A stretch of 64,000 nt of DNA from Desulfuromonas soudanensis (lineage in GTDB: Bacteria > Desulfobacterota > Desulfuromonadia > Desulfuromonadales > WTL), in contig NZ_CP010802.1 of assembly GCF_001278055.1 (NCBI RefSeq), positions 310,001-374,000 on the forward strand. Direction: 5' to 3'. Under the pieces are notes generated by a model, which saw only the letters and a program-made list of their open reading frames with translations, searched no databases and had not been told where the DNA came from. The position numbers and the translations under genes are program-made. Positions 53,820-63,918 of this stretch are shown here, in pieces. Position 1 is the first letter of the stretch; every line of letters begins with the position of its first letter.

Positions 53820-54950
53820 CTAATAACTTTTCTTGTCGGCGGTCACTTCTTCGACCGTCAGTTTGCTGCCGTCCATCTGTTTCCAGACCCAGCTCACGTA
53901 GGCAAGGACAAGGGGGACGGCCAGGGCCACGTAGGACATCATGGTCAGCGTGTAGTGACTGCTCGAGGCGTTGTAGATGGTCAGGCTGCTGGCCAGGTCC
54001 GCCCTGGACGGATAGAAGGGGGTGTTGTTGAACCCGGCAAGGGAGAAGATCGCCAAACAGGTCAGTACGGTCCCCAACCCCGCCGGCCAGATGCCGCGCA
54101 CCGAGGGGGTAAAACGGTTGAGCGCCACCCCGGCCACGACGAGCAGGAGCCCCGCCAGAAGAAGAACAAGCACCAGCGGCATCTGCAGGAGGTTGTTCAG
54201 GTACTTGTGGGCTTCCAGGGTCACGGCGCCGGTCCCCGGATTGAAGGCAAAGCCGTCCATCGTCAGCAGGCGGATCAGCACGTAGAGCAAAAAGGGGAGG
54301 GCGGCGAGAAAATTGCTGAAGGAGGATTTTTTCAGCCGTGCCACCAGGGTCTCGTGGCCGAGGTTGTTGGCCAGATAGAGGGCGCCGAGGGTCCGGGCGA
54401 GAAAGACCAGGAAAAGACCGAAGGAGAGGTTGAAGAGACTGAAGGCGGCTTCGAGCCCCCGCAGAGGATGGGTCCACCGGACGAGGTTGTAGTCGTTGAG
54501 GACGAAATTGGAGCCGGTAAAAAAGGTGCCGACGGCGGCGCCGATGAGGAGAATGCCGACCGTTCCGTTGATCAACAGGAAGATTTCGTAGGTCCGCTCC
54601 CCGAGAAAATTGTTCGGCTTGCGGCGGAACTCGTAGCTGACCGCCTGAATGACGAAGGTCAGGAGGATGGAGATCCACACCCAGTAGGCGCCGCCGAAGC
54701 TCGAGGCGTAAAAGAGCGGGAAGGCGGCATAGAGCGCCCCGCCAAAGAGGACCAGGGTGGTAAAGGTCAGCTCCCATTTGCGGCCGAGGGAATTGACGAT
54801 GAGGTTTTTTTCTTCGGGATCGCCGCCGAGGGTCAGCACCAGCGTCTGCCCCCCCTGGACGAAGGTGAGCATGACGAACAACGAACCGACAACCGAGGTG
54901 ATGATCCACCAGAGCTGCTGCAAGGTCGACAAATCGAGTTTCCCGAACAT
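53820..54950 (-). CDS. cydB: cytochrome bd quinol oxidase subunit II
   Basis: A 376-residue membrane protein with about nine hydrophobic segments, the non-haem partner of CydA. The start MFGKLDLSTLQQLWWIITSVVGSLFVMLTFVQGGQTL has the W-rich first helix and GG-Q pattern of CydB. RKWELTFTTLVLFGGALYAAFPLFYASSFGGAYW and YNASSSHYTLTMM are further family features. It begins three bases after the cydA stop. The enzyme reduces oxygen to water with menaquinol or ubiquinol and helps an anaerobe survive oxygen. Confidence 0.95.
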   Translation of the reverse strand: MFGKLDLSTLQQLWWIITSVVGSLFVMLTFVQGGQTLVLTLGGDPEEKNLIVNSLGRKWELTFTTLVLFGGALYAAFPLFYASSFGGAYWVWISILLTFVIQAVSYEFRRKPNNFLGERTYEIFLLINGTVGILLIGAAVGTFFTGSNFVLNDYNLVRWTHPLRGLEAAFSLFNLSFGLFLVFLARTLGALYLANNLGHETLVARLKKSSFSNFLAALPFLLYVLIRLLTMDGFAFNPGTGAVTLEAHKYLNNLLQMPLVLVLLLAGLLLVVAGVALNRFTPSVRGIWPAGLGTVLTCLAIFSLAGFNNTPFYPSRADLASSLTIYNASSSHYTLTMMSYVALAVPLVLAYVSWVWKQMDGSKLTVEEVTADKKSY

Positions 54951-54953
54951 CCC

Positions 54954-56489
54954 TTATGCTCCTTCCGGACCGATGGAAATCTGTTTGGTCATGATCTTCA
55001 CCTCGGCGATCAGCAGCGCCGTAAAGAGGGCGAGAAAGATGAAGAAGGTGGTGGCGACGGTCGCCGAATCGAGGTTGGAGCGGGCCACGGACACGGGGAG
55101 CATCCCCTGGATCGCCCAGGGCTGGCGCCCGACTTCGGTGACGATCCAGCCGGCCTGCTGGGCGGCGTAGCCGAGGAAGAGGGAGATCACCCCCAGGCGC
55201 AGCAGGAAGCGACTCTTTTCGAGACGACCGCGCAGAGACTGCCACAGAAAAAGAACGAAGAGGAGAATGAAAAAGGTGCCGACGATGACCATCAGGCGAA
55301 AGGCGTAGAAGGTCAGAGCCACCGGCGGCACCGCCTCTTCCGGCGAGCGGAGGTACCCGTAGCCGAGGTCGCCGCGGTTGTCGTCGAAAATGGCCAGGGC
55401 GCTCTGGGCAAGCGCCCCATCGCCGGCCTTTTGCGCCGCCTTGTAGTCGCCGAGGGCGGAGACGGCCAGGCGCCCCCGTTCGATTCTGGCGTCGATCCCT
55501 TCGATCCCCTGGTCGGCGTTGCCGGAGACCAGGTCGTTGATGCCGGGGACAAAGCCGGTAAAACTGCGGTGCGCCATCAGGGTCAGCAGACCGGGGATCT
55601 CCACGGAGGCGAGAAAGGGGGGCTGGTCGTCGCCGGGCTTTTTGGCGCCGTTGACGATCCCCATGGCGATCAGGCCGGTGGGTGACTTTCCGTCCCACAA
55701 CCCTTCCATGGCCGCCAGTTTCATCGGCTGGGTTCGCACGGTAATAAAGGCGTGCTCGTCGCCGGTATAAGCGACAAAGAGGGAGCTGAAAAGGCCGAAG
55801 ACGCAGGCGACGGCGATGGAGCGTTTGGCAAAGAGGAGGTGCCGTCTCTTGAGGAGGAACCAGGAGGAGACGGCGACGACGAAGAGTGAGGCCAGGAGGA
55901 AGCCGGAACCGGTGGCATGGGCGAAGTGGCTGATGGCCACCGGCGAGGCGATGACCGCCCAGAGGTCCTGCATTTCGAAGCGGGCCATGTCGGGGTTGAA
56001 CTTCATCCCCACCGGGTTCTGCATCCAGCCGTTGGCCACCAGGATCCACAGGGCCGACAGGTTGGCGCCTACCGCCACCATCCAGGTGGAGAAGAGGTGC
56101 ATCCTTTTCGAGACCCGGTTCCAGCCGAAGAACATCACGGCAAAAAAGGTGGCTTCGATGAAGAAGGCGAAGATCCCCTCGATGGCCAGGGGGGCGCCGA
56201 AGATGTCGCCGACCATCCACGAATAGTTGGACCAGTTGGTGCCGAACTGGAATTCGAGGATGATGCCGGTGGCGATGCCGATGGCAAAGTTGATGGCAAA
56301 AAGGGTCATCCAGAAGCGGGTCAAGCGCTTCCATTCCTCGTTGCCGGTGCGCACGTAGATCGATTCGAAAAACGCGCACAAAAAGGAGAGCCCGAGGGTC
56401 AGGGGGACGAAGATCCAGTGATAACCTGCGGTGAGGGCAAATTGCGCCCTGGCCCAGTTCACCTGGCCGAGATCGATCTGATCAATCAC
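54954..56489 (-). CDS. cydA: cytochrome bd quinol oxidase subunit I
   Basis: A 511-residue membrane protein that carries haems b558, b595 and d. The b595 ligand histidine is His24 in TAGYHWIFVPLTLG, the quinol-site and later helices include GRQPWAIQG (about 395) and FHYG-type segments, and the loop between helices 6 and 7 is long, as in the Escherichia coli class. The proposed start is GTG 56489, ten bases after AGGAGG. It is preceded by a DUF4492 gene and followed by cydB and the CydX-like gene. The promoter lies at 56807-56835. No oxygen-sensing regulator is adjacent. Confidence 0.95.
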   Translation of the reverse strand: MIDQIDLGQVNWARAQFALTAGYHWIFVPLTLGLSFLCAFFESIYVRTGNEEWKRLTRFWMTLFAINFAIGIATGIILEFQFGTNWSNYSWMVGDIFGAPLAIEGIFAFFIEATFFAVMFFGWNRVSKRMHLFSTWMVAVGANLSALWILVANGWMQNPVGMKFNPDMARFEMQDLWAVIASPVAISHFAHATGSGFLLASLFVVAVSSWFLLKRRHLLFAKRSIAVACVFGLFSSLFVAYTGDEHAFITVRTQPMKLAAMEGLWDGKSPTGLIAMGIVNGAKKPGDDQPPFLASVEIPGLLTLMAHRSFTGFVPGINDLVSGNADQGIEGIDARIERGRLAVSALGDYKAAQKAGDGALAQSALAIFDDNRGDLGYGYLRSPEEAVPPVALTFYAFRLMVIVGTFFILLFVLFLWQSLRGRLEKSRFLLRLGVISLFLGYAAQQAGWIVTEVGRQPWAIQGMLPVSVARSNLDSATVATTFFIFLALFTALLIAEVKIMTKQISIGPEGA

Positions 56490-56546
56490 AATGAAATACC
56501 TCCTGTGCTGGCGCGGCGCATTTCAGGCTCCGCGCGTTCGATGTTG

Positions 56547-56759
56547 TCACCGGGGCGAGCGCTGCGTCAGGTTCTGCAGCACATGGTCGGCCCGCTCCGC
56601 ATCCGTAGAAAATTTCGTGGCGAGGAAATCGGGGAAGAAAAAGGTCTTGAGAAGGACGAACATGACAAAGAGCTTGAGGAGGACGATCGTCCACAGGGTG
56701 CGCCCCAGCACCATGGAGCGGAACCCGTCGACGTACATCCGGAAAAAACGATTCACCAT
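56547..56759 (-). CDS. DUF4492 small membrane protein
   Basis: A 70-residue protein with one or two membrane segments (GRTLWTIVLLKLFVMFVLLKTFFFPDFL) and a charged C-terminus. The N-terminus MVNRFFRMYVDGFRSMVLGRTLW is the pattern of the DUF4492 family, which occurs next to cytochrome bd genes in Bacteroidetes and Epsilonproteobacteria as well. The start ATG 56759 is preferred to an upstream ATG at 56807, which lies in the -10 box of the promoter. It is 57 bases upstream of cydA on the same strand, so it is probably an accessory or assembly factor for the oxidase (inference). Confidence 0.85.
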   Translation of the reverse strand: MVNRFFRMYVDGFRSMVLGRTLWTIVLLKLFVMFVLLKTFFFPDFLATKFSTDAERADHVLQNLTQRSPR

Positions 56760-56806
56760 ACAGCCCACCGTCGCCCCCTCCCTCTTAATGATGACCAACT
56801 CGGTCA

Positions 56807-56835
56807 TAAATACCTTTCCGGATCGGATCTGTCAA
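56807..56835 (-). promoter_or_regulatory. sigma-70 promoter for the DUF4492-cydAB operon
   Basis: On the minus strand: TTGACA (56835-56830), a 17-base spacer and TATTTA (56812-56807). The start would be near 56800, about 40 bases before the DUF4492 gene. Confidence 0.75.
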
Positions 56836-56841
56836 GCACCA

Positions 56842-56871
56842 TTGACAGAAAATCTGCATGGACGCTAATTT
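56842..56871 (+). promoter_or_regulatory. sigma-70 promoter for the GNAT-deacetylase gene
   Basis: TTGACA (56842-56847), an 18-base spacer and TAATTT (56866-56871). It is back to back with the cyd promoter; the two -35 boxes are only 6 bases apart, so one could affect the other. The 5' leader would be about 130 bases. Confidence 0.6.
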
Positions 56872-57010
56872 TTAACGACCGGGAGATGTTTTGGACGTTT
56901 CCCTCCCTTGCCTCCTCACGCACCTGTGCGCCGGGGGAAATTCATGCTACAAATAGTCTGTGCAACAATCGCCGCCGGGCGATCCCTCTCCCCTAACCCG
57001 AGGAACCCCC

Positions 57011-58771
<1,761 letters not shown>

Positions 58772-58974
58772 CCCCTTCGGCCGCTTCCGGGGCGCCGCGT
58801 CAAAAAGCCGACAGGAAGCCGGCCGCCCGGGATGTCGAAGCGGCAAAAAATGGGGGAGAAAGAGGGGGCGGCAAAGGGGTTCGTTTCTTGCAGATCCAGG
58901 CTGCGGGGCGATTCCCTCCCCCCGGACGGCGCCGCCGCCGGAAACCACCCCTTTTATAATAGGATCTCCCTTCC

Positions 58975-60042
58975 ATGGCAAAAATTGACGCCCTGTTCAA
59001 GGCCCTGCGCGACAAGGGCGGGTCCGATCTCCACGTCTCCCCCCAGAACCCGCCCCTGATGCGGTCGGCCGGCGACCTCGTCCCGCTCCTGCCGCAGAAG
59101 CTCTCCCACGACCAGAACAAGATGCTCTTCTACGAGATCATGACCGAGGCCCAGCGCAAGGACTTCGAAGAGGCCAACGACATCGACTTCGCCTACGAGG
59201 TCCCCGCCCTGGCGTCGCGCTTCCGGGCCAATATCTTCTACAGCCGCCTCGGTATCAGCGCCGTTTTCCGCCTGATCCCCACCAAGATCCTCACCGCCGC
59301 GCAGCTCGGCCTCCCGCCGGCCATCCTCAAGATGACCGAGCACAAGCGGGGCCTGGTCCTGGTCACCGGACCGACGGGGAGCGGCAAGTCGACGACTCTG
59401 GCGGCGATGATCGACCACATCAACCGCACACGCAAGGAGCACATCCTCACCATCGAGGATCCGGTGGAGTTCGTCCATGTCAGCCAGCAGAGCCTGATCA
59501 ACCAGCGGGAGGTCGGCAAACACACCCGCTCCTTTGCCGCCGCCCTGCGGGCGGCGCTGCGGGAGGACCCCGACATCATCCTCGTCGGCGAGATGCGCGA
59601 TCTGGAGACGATCGAGCTGGCCATCACCGCCGCCGAAACGGGGCATCTGGTCTTCGGCACCCTCCATACCAACAGCGCCTCGAAGACCGTCGACCGGATC
59701 ATCAACGTCTTTCCCACCAATCAGCAGGAGCAGATCCGCACCATGCTCGGCGAGTCCCTCAAGGGGGTCCTGGCGCAGAACCTCCTGAAGACCGTCGACG
59801 GCAAGCGCTGCGCCGCCCTGGAGATCATGACCGTCACTCCGGCGGTCGCCAACCTGATCCGCGAGGGGAAGACCTTCCAGCTGCCGTCGATCATCCAGAC
59901 CGGCAAGGGGGACGGGATGCAGCTCATGGATCAGGCGATCCAGGGGCTGCTGACGCAGAAGAAGATCGGCCTGGAGGAGGCCCACAAGTTCGCCAACAAC
60001 AAATCTCTCTTTCCCCTGCCGGCGGGAGGCGCCCATGGATGA
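58975..60042 (+). CDS. pilT: type IV pilus retraction ATPase PilT
   Basis: A 355-residue hexameric ATPase that drives pilus retraction and twitching. It has an N-terminal PAS-like domain (about 1-98) and an ATPase domain with Walker A GPTGSGKST (about 134-142), Asp box EDPVEF, Walker B LVGEMRDLET and His box TLHTNSASKTVDRI. The C-terminal VTPAVANLIREGKTFQLPSIIQTGKGDGMQLMDQ segment is canonical PilT (the AIRNLIRE-type motif) and distinguishes it from the PilU-like protein at 44411. AGGA precedes ATG 58975. A small gene of unknown function overlaps its last eight bases. Confidence 0.95.
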   Translation: MAKIDALFKALRDKGGSDLHVSPQNPPLMRSAGDLVPLLPQKLSHDQNKMLFYEIMTEAQRKDFEEANDIDFAYEVPALASRFRANIFYSRLGISAVFRLIPTKILTAAQLGLPPAILKMTEHKRGLVLVTGPTGSGKSTTLAAMIDHINRTRKEHILTIEDPVEFVHVSQQSLINQREVGKHTRSFAAALRAALREDPDIILVGEMRDLETIELAITAAETGHLVFGTLHTNSASKTVDRIINVFPTNQQEQIRTMLGESLKGVLAQNLLKTVDGKRCAALEIMTVTPAVANLIREGKTFQLPSIIQTGKGDGMQLMDQAIQGLLTQKKIGLEEAHKFANNKSLFPLPAGGAHG

Positions 60043-60484
60043 ACAGACGATCGCCAAGGAGACCCGGGACGTCCGGCTGGTTCTTTCCGACGGGACGCCC
60101 CTGGCCGGGGAGGTCTTTCTCAACCTCTACGGCGCCCACCATTTCGGGCCGCAGCGGGTCGGCGATCTCCTCCTCGGGCCCGAGCGGTTTCTCCCGCTGC
60201 GCGGTGCCTTCGGGACCCGTCTGGTCAATATCGCCCACATCCTCCAGGCCCGCGTCGGCGCCACGGAGGAGGCCGACCCCCTCATGCTCCTCGGGGAACG
60301 CCACGCCGTGGCCGTGACCACGGTGAACGGCGATCGGATCGAAGCCCTCCTCTACGCCAACCTCCCCGACGGCAGCCAGCGGGTCAAGGACTACCTCAAC
60401 CAGCCGCTGCGCTTCTTCATCTTCTTTCTCCCCGACGAAGTCCTCTACCTGCATCGCGACGCCATCCTCTGGGTCGAGGACTGA
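60035..60484 (+). CDS. small protein of unknown function coupled to pilT
   Basis: I do not recognise this 149-residue protein. It has no signal peptide or membrane helix. The sequence is beta-rich (VRLVLSDGTPLAGEVFLNLYGAHHFGPQRVGDLLLG, then VNIAHILQARVG and LYANLPDGSQRVKDYLNQP) and ends with FFIFFLPDEVLYLHRDAILWVED. The first part resembles an SH3-like or PilZ-like beta barrel in pattern only, with no RxxxR motif. Its start overlaps the pilT stop by eight bases and GGGAGG precedes it, so it is almost certainly translated with pilT. A role in pilus retraction is plausible from context. Confidence 0.8.
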   Translation: MDEQTIAKETRDVRLVLSDGTPLAGEVFLNLYGAHHFGPQRVGDLLLGPERFLPLRGAFGTRLVNIAHILQARVGATEEADPLMLLGERHAVAVTTVNGDRIEALLYANLPDGSQRVKDYLNQPLRFFIFFLPDEVLYLHRDAILWVED

Positions 60485-60787
60485 CGGCCCCTCTGGGCGG
60501 CGAGGAAACGATTGACTTTGCCGCCCTGCCGTGATACCCACATGCCTTACGGAGATTGCCGATGGAGAGAAAAGGGTTCGGACAGCCGAGCAGGACACAG
60601 GGAGGCCGAGCGGGGATCGCAGCGGCCGCAAGTCCGGCCTGTGCCCGATGCCTTGGTGATGGGGGCTGACCGCCCCTGACAGCGATTCACAAAGGCCATG
60701 GGCAAGGTGCTCATGGCCTTTTTCTATACGATTCACCCTGGCAGCAGAGCGGCCGGACCAATTTTAACGGGGAGCAGGGGAAACGAC
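60485..60787. other. intergenic region with possible structured RNA
   Basis: A 303-base gap. It contains several complementary GC-rich segments (around 60590-60650) and ends in a good terminator (60691-60724), which together could make a small RNA of about 150-180 bases. I found no match to a known RNA class, and 6S-like pairing did not work. The aminotransferase start follows the terminator. Confidence 0.35.
60691..60724 (+). terminator. intrinsic terminator ahead of the aminotransferase gene
   Basis: AAAGGCCATG (60691-60700) pairs with CATGGCCTTT (60712-60721), followed by TTT. Confidence 0.82.
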
Positions 60788-62092
60788 ATGCGGAACAACA
60801 TCGTGCACATCGGGGCGGGGGAACTGACCTACGAAATCCGGGCCATCGTCGAGATCGCCGAGAAGCTCAACAAGCTCGGAATCAAGACCAACATGGAGAA
60901 CATCGGCGATCCGGTGGCCAAGGGGGAGAAGATCCCGGCCTGGATGAAAAAGATCGTCGCCGATCTGGCGATGAAGGACTGCTCCTACGGCTACTGCCCG
61001 ACCCGCGGCCTCCTGGAGACCCGCACCTTCCTCTGCGATGTCACCAACCGCCGCGGCAAGACCCAGATCTCCCCGGAAGACATCATCTTCTTCAATGGCC
61101 TCGGCGACGCCATTCAGAAGGTCTACGGCCTCCTCCGTCGCGAGGCGCGGGTCATCGGACCCTCGCCGACCTATTCGACCCACTCCTCCGGCGAAGCGTC
61201 CCATGCCGGACAGAAGCCGGTCTCCTACCGTCTCGACCCGGACAACAACTGGTATCCCGACCTCGACGATCTGCGCCTGTCGGTGAAGTACAATCCGGCG
61301 ATCTCGGGTATTCTCATCATCAATCCGGACAACCCCACCGGGGCCGTCTACCCGGAGCGGATCCTCAAGGAGATGATCGCCATCGCCAAGGAGTACGACC
61401 TCTTTATCATCAGCGACGAGATTTATCACAACATCGTCTACAACGGCCAGTCGACCAAGCCGATCTCCGATCTGATCGGCGACGTCCCGGCGATCGCCAT
61501 GAAGGGGATCAGCAAGGAACTCCCCTGGCCCGGCTCCCGCTGCGGCTGGATCGAGGTCTACAACGCCGACAAGGATGCGGTTTTCAATCAGTACGTGCAG
61601 AGCATCCTCAACTCGAAGATGGTCGAAGTCTGCTCCACCACCCTGCCGCAAAAGGCGATCCCGCCGATCATGAGCCATCCCGAGTATCCGGCCTATCTCG
61701 AGGAGCGCAAGAGCCGCTACGAGCGCTGCTCCAACGTCGCCTACGAGATCCTCAGGAAAGTCCCCGGAATCAAGGTCAACCGCACCAACGGCGCCTTCTA
61801 CATGAGCGTCGTCTTCGAAAAGGGGAAGCTGACCCACAAGCAGACGTTGCCGATCAAGGTGGAGGAGGTCCGGGCGCTGGTGAACGGGCTGGTCACCGCC
61901 CCCGGGGTCTCCCTCGACAAACGCTTCGTCTATTACCTGCTGGCCTCCACGGGGATCTGCGTCGTCCCCCTCTCCTCCTTCTGTACGGCCGAGCAGGGGT
62001 TCCGCATCACCCTGCTGGAGCGCAACGAGAAGGAGTTCTCCCGCATTTTCGAGGAGATCGGAGCGGCGATCACCGCCTATCTTCAGTCCTGA
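60788..62092 (+). CDS. PLP-dependent class I/II aminotransferase
   Basis: A 434-residue fold-type I aminotransferase. Recognisable parts are SYGYCPTRGLLETRTFL (substrate region), IIFFNGLGDAIQKVYGLL, LIINPDNPTGAVYP (PLP-contacting Asn/Asp), FIISDEIYHNIVYNG (Asp that binds the pyridine nitrogen), and ISKELPWPGSRCGW with the Schiff-base lysine and the phosphate-binding Arg. The long C-terminal small domain (GKLTHKQTLPIKVEEVRAL) is unusual for alanine/aspartate aminotransferases and fits the larger group found in anaerobes, whose substrate I cannot give. ATG 60788 has only a weak GGGG ribosome site. Confidence 0.88.
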   Translation: MRNNIVHIGAGELTYEIRAIVEIAEKLNKLGIKTNMENIGDPVAKGEKIPAWMKKIVADLAMKDCSYGYCPTRGLLETRTFLCDVTNRRGKTQISPEDIIFFNGLGDAIQKVYGLLRREARVIGPSPTYSTHSSGEASHAGQKPVSYRLDPDNNWYPDLDDLRLSVKYNPAISGILIINPDNPTGAVYPERILKEMIAIAKEYDLFIISDEIYHNIVYNGQSTKPISDLIGDVPAIAMKGISKELPWPGSRCGWIEVYNADKDAVFNQYVQSILNSKMVEVCSTTLPQKAIPPIMSHPEYPAYLEERKSRYERCSNVAYEILRKVPGIKVNRTNGAFYMSVVFEKGKLTHKQTLPIKVEEVRALVNGLVTAPGVSLDKRFVYYLLASTGICVVPLSSFCTAEQGFRITLLERNEKEFSRIFEEIGAAITAYLQS

Positions 62093-62206
62093 GGAGCTCC
62101 GGCGGTTTGGCATCTTCGACGGCGATGGTATCATGGACGGCAGGGGCAGTCCTTTCGGCCCGCTTCCGGGCACCGTCTTCCCCGCGGGGAAAGGGTTCGC
62201 ACTGAC

Positions 62207-63571
62207 ATGACGACACTGGTCAAGCCACATCTCGAGCGCCCCGTCGAATCGCATCGGGACCTGGTCGACTATCTGGCCCGGGGTGCCCGTCCCCGCCCGT
62301 CCTGGGGGATCGGCGCCGAAATGGAGAAGCTGGTCATCGACGCCGACAGCGGCGAGGCGGCCCCCTTTGACCGCATCGAGGCCCTCCTGCTGCGCCTCGA
62401 ACGCCTCGACGGCTGGCAGGGGATCCGGGAAGAAGGGCGGCTGATCGCCTTGATCGGCGCGCGCTCCTCCATCACCCTCGAGCCGGGGGGGCAGCTCGAA
62501 CTCTCCGGCGCCCTCTGTCCCGACATCCACTGCTGCAACGGCGATTTTTCCCGGCATATCGCCCAGATCGTCGCCGAGGGGACCCCCCTGGGGCTGCGCT
62601 TTCTCGGCCTCGGGGTGCAGCCCTTCACCCCCCTGGAGAAAATCGACTGGCTCCCCAAGGAGCGTTACGGCGTGATGGGCCCCTACATGGCCCAGACCGG
62701 CGACCTGGGGCAGGCGATGATGAAGCAGACGGCCGGGCTGCAGGTCAACCTCGACTACGCCGACGAGGCCGACTGCATCGCCAAGCTCCGTCTCGTCCTC
62801 GCCCTCTCCCCCCTCTTCTACGCCCTCTTCGCCAACTCCCCCCTTCGCGGCGGCGTGCCGAGCGGTTTCCTCTCCACCCGCGGCGAAATCTGGTCGCGCA
62901 CCGACCCCGACCGCACCGGGCTTCTCACCCAACTCTTCGCCGACGGCGCCGGTTTTTCCACCTATGTCGACTACGCCCTCGACGTGCCGATGTATTTCAT
63001 CATGCGCGGCGGCCGCTACCTCTCCTGCACCGGCGAGCGCCTCACCTTCCGCCGCTACCTGCAGCAGGGGTTTTCCGGGGAGACGGCGACCCTCGGCGAC
63101 TGGGACCTCCACCTCTCGACCCTCTTTCCCGAGGCGCGGCTGCGCCCGCAGATCGAGGTTCGCACCCCGGACAGCCTGCCGCCGCACCTGACAATGGCGG
63201 TCGCGGCCCTGGTCAAGGGACTCCTCTACGACCAGGAGGCGCTTTCGGCGTGCTGGGAAATCTTCGCCCGGCAAACCCAGGAGGAGCGGGGCGAACTCTA
63301 TGTCCAGTCGTGGCGCCGCGGCCTCAGGACCCCCATGGGGAACCGGACACTGAAGGAGGTCGCCGTCGAGGTCCTCGCTCTGGCGCGCGCCGGGCTGGCG
63401 CGCCAGGGGGCCCGAAACGGCCGCGGACTCGATGAGACGATCTATCTCGACGGAATCGAGGAGATCGCCGAAAGCGGCGTGACCCTCGCCGAACGGCTCC
63501 TCTCCCGCTGGCACGGCTCCCGGGAGGAGAAGGTGGCGCTCCTGGTGGAGCACTGCGGGTTCGGCGTCTAG
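62207..63571 (+). CDS. glutamate-cysteine ligase (plant/proteobacterial type)
   Basis: Catalyses the first step of glutathione synthesis: Glu plus Cys to gamma-glutamylcysteine. The 454 residues match the plant-type GCS2/GshA group (Pfam GCS2-like by pattern). Features are GIGAEMEKLVID (ATP/Mg site), SITLEPGGQLELSGA, MMKQTAGLQVNLDYADEADC and PMYFIMRGG, and LHLSTLFPEARLRPQIEVRTPDSLPPHLT near the C-terminus. EgtA of ergothioneine synthesis is a close relative, but no other ergothioneine gene is seen here. No glutathione synthetase is in the window. ATG 62207 has GGGAAAGGG upstream. Confidence 0.92.
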   Translation: MTTLVKPHLERPVESHRDLVDYLARGARPRPSWGIGAEMEKLVIDADSGEAAPFDRIEALLLRLERLDGWQGIREEGRLIALIGARSSITLEPGGQLELSGALCPDIHCCNGDFSRHIAQIVAEGTPLGLRFLGLGVQPFTPLEKIDWLPKERYGVMGPYMAQTGDLGQAMMKQTAGLQVNLDYADEADCIAKLRLVLALSPLFYALFANSPLRGGVPSGFLSTRGEIWSRTDPDRTGLLTQLFADGAGFSTYVDYALDVPMYFIMRGGRYLSCTGERLTFRRYLQQGFSGETATLGDWDLHLSTLFPEARLRPQIEVRTPDSLPPHLTMAVAALVKGLLYDQEALSACWEIFARQTQEERGELYVQSWRRGLRTPMGNRTLKEVAVEVLALARAGLARQGARNGRGLDETIYLDGIEEIAESGVTLAERLLSRWHGSREEKVALLVEHCGFGV

Positions 63572-63918
63572 GAGCCAGCCGGCTCATGGATAGTCCGACA
63601 GGCTCCCAGGATAAAACTGTGCTTCCGCACAGGTGGCGACAGCAGGAGTCTCCCCGGATTTTTACGGGAATCCCCGTGGAAATCCTCGTCCTTTCCAACT
63701 ATGATCGGAACCATCGAAGGCCTGTTGTGGCAGGCGGGCCGGCGATACCTTCTTCGTTGAGTACCTTCGCACTACGTGATCAGGGCCGGTTCAAGGGGAT
63801 GCCTCCCCTCAAGAACCGGCCCTGATTACGTTTTATCCCCTCCCGACCCTTTCCCCCCTTGAAAAGGAGGGACGATCCTGCTTCAATGGAAACTTCCCCC
63901 CTCTCCAGAGGAGATTCC
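63572..63918. other. intergenic region before the transketolase gene
   Basis: A 347-base gap. It holds a small hairpin CTGTGCTTCCGCACAG (about 63615-63630) and the terminator-like hairpin at 63781-63824. No gene was recognised; short frames in it do not look coding. Confidence 0.45.
63781..63824 (+). terminator. terminator-like hairpin
   Basis: CAGGGCCGGTTC (63781-63792) pairs with GAACCGGCCCTG (63813-63824), with an inner AGGGGA/TCCCCT stem. A T-rich stretch (ATTACGTTTTATC) follows. Confidence 0.65.

Noticed and set aside
56760-56807. Longer start (ATG 56807) for the DUF4492 protein
   Set aside because: The ATG lies inside the -10 box of the well-formed promoter for this operon, so it would not be transcribed; the family N-terminus begins at 56759.
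60540-60724. 6S RNA
   Set aside because: The two ends do not pair into the long rod with a central bubble, and conserved 6S positions are missing.
63604-63700. Riboswitch ahead of the transketolase gene
   Set aside because: Only one small hairpin is clear; no motif of a known riboswitch class such as cobalamin, TPP or cyclic-di-GMP was found.
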